Shown here one piece after another: positions 5,646-5,808 of a DNA stretch of 5,808 bases. Source of the stretch: Deltaproteobacteria bacterium. GTDB taxonomy: Bacteria > Myxococcota > XYA12-FULL-58-9 > JAUUZB01. The notes below the pieces were generated by a model. It saw nothing but the letters and a program-made list of their open reading frames with translations. It ran no database searches and was not told where the DNA came from. The DNA lies in contig JAUUZB010000322.1 of NCBI GenBank assembly GCA_030590185.1, positions 1-5,808 on the forward strand. The letters are read 5' to 3'. Every line of letters starts with the position of its first letter. Position 1 is the stretch's first letter. The position numbers were made by a program, and so were the translations under genes.

Positions 5646-5808
5646 CTATTCCCCGGCGCCCTCAAAACTCATCGGCTGCACGGAGGAGGCCTCGCGATTG
5701 ACGATGCGCGGTGTGACGAAGATCAACATCTCGGAGCGGTTGTCCTCGGTGCGGGTGCTCTTGAACAGGGCACCGATGATCGGGATCTTCGACAGGAACG
5801 GCACGCCC
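5646..5808 (-). CDS. pilQ: type IV pilus secretin PilQ, C-terminal 53 residues (partial)
   Basis: Only the 3' end is present, entering from the right edge and ending at TAG (5648-5646). The readable residues contain GVPFLSKIPIIGALFK, then after a polar turn EMLIFVTPRIV. These are the hallmark end of the secretin beta-barrel domain: the VPxLxxIPxxGxLF signature and the last strand with TPRIV. PilQ forms the multimeric outer-membrane channel through which the type IV pilus leaves the cell. A 15-residue tail (after PRIV) follows the final strand, and there is no long C-terminal S-domain. The choice of PilQ over a type II secretion GspD rests on the TPRIV ending and on aroK/aroB following directly, a linkage typical of pilMNOPQ clusters. 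The rest of the cluster is presumably just outside the window. Confidence 0.93.
   Translation of the reverse strand, partial: GVPFLSKIPIIGALFKSTRTEDNRSEMLIFVTPRIVNREASSVQPMSFEGAGE

Overview
All genes in this window lie on the minus strand and look like one transcription unit running from the right edge to the left edge. The high GC content, the gene order and the protein families point to a myxobacterium-like bacterium (Myxococcota, former Deltaproteobacteria). The genus cannot be told from the sequence.

Layout in the direction of transcription: (1) the last 53 codons of a type IV pilus secretin, pilQ (5808-5646); (2) a fused shikimate kinase / 3-dehydroquinate synthase, aroKB (5637-3946); (3) an uncharacterised Cys-rich lipoprotein whose ATG overlaps the aroKB stop by 4 bases (3949-2906); (4) a protein joining one TPR-like hairpin to a Roadblock/LC7 domain (2866-2285), with a consensus Shine-Dalgarno and an AT-rich start region inside it that could give a separate Roadblock-only product; (5) aroQ, type II 3-dehydroquinase (2267-1839); (6) efp, elongation factor P (1773-1216); (7) the first 362 codons of a TPR protein that leaves the window on the left (1086-1). 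The intergenic gaps are 8, -4, 39, 17, 65 and 129 bases. The last gap holds an imperfect hairpin followed by T8. There are no RNA genes, mobile elements, CRISPR arrays or convincing sigma-70 promoters.

Two themes are interleaved. The housekeeping theme is the shikimate pathway (AroB step 2, AroQ step 3, AroK step 5) plus EF-P. The surface-motility theme is the PilQ outer-membrane pore, a Roadblock protein (the fold of MglB, the GAP of the polarity GTPase MglA) and a long TPR protein in the position where, as I recall, Myxococcus xanthus carries SgmX, the MglA-binding activator of type IV pili. The window is therefore best read as the downstream end of a pil cluster in which shikimate and translation genes are embedded. 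The points most worth following up are the internal start of the Roadblock gene, the exact 54-residue super-repeat of the TPR protein, and the lipoprotein of unknown role next to pilQ.
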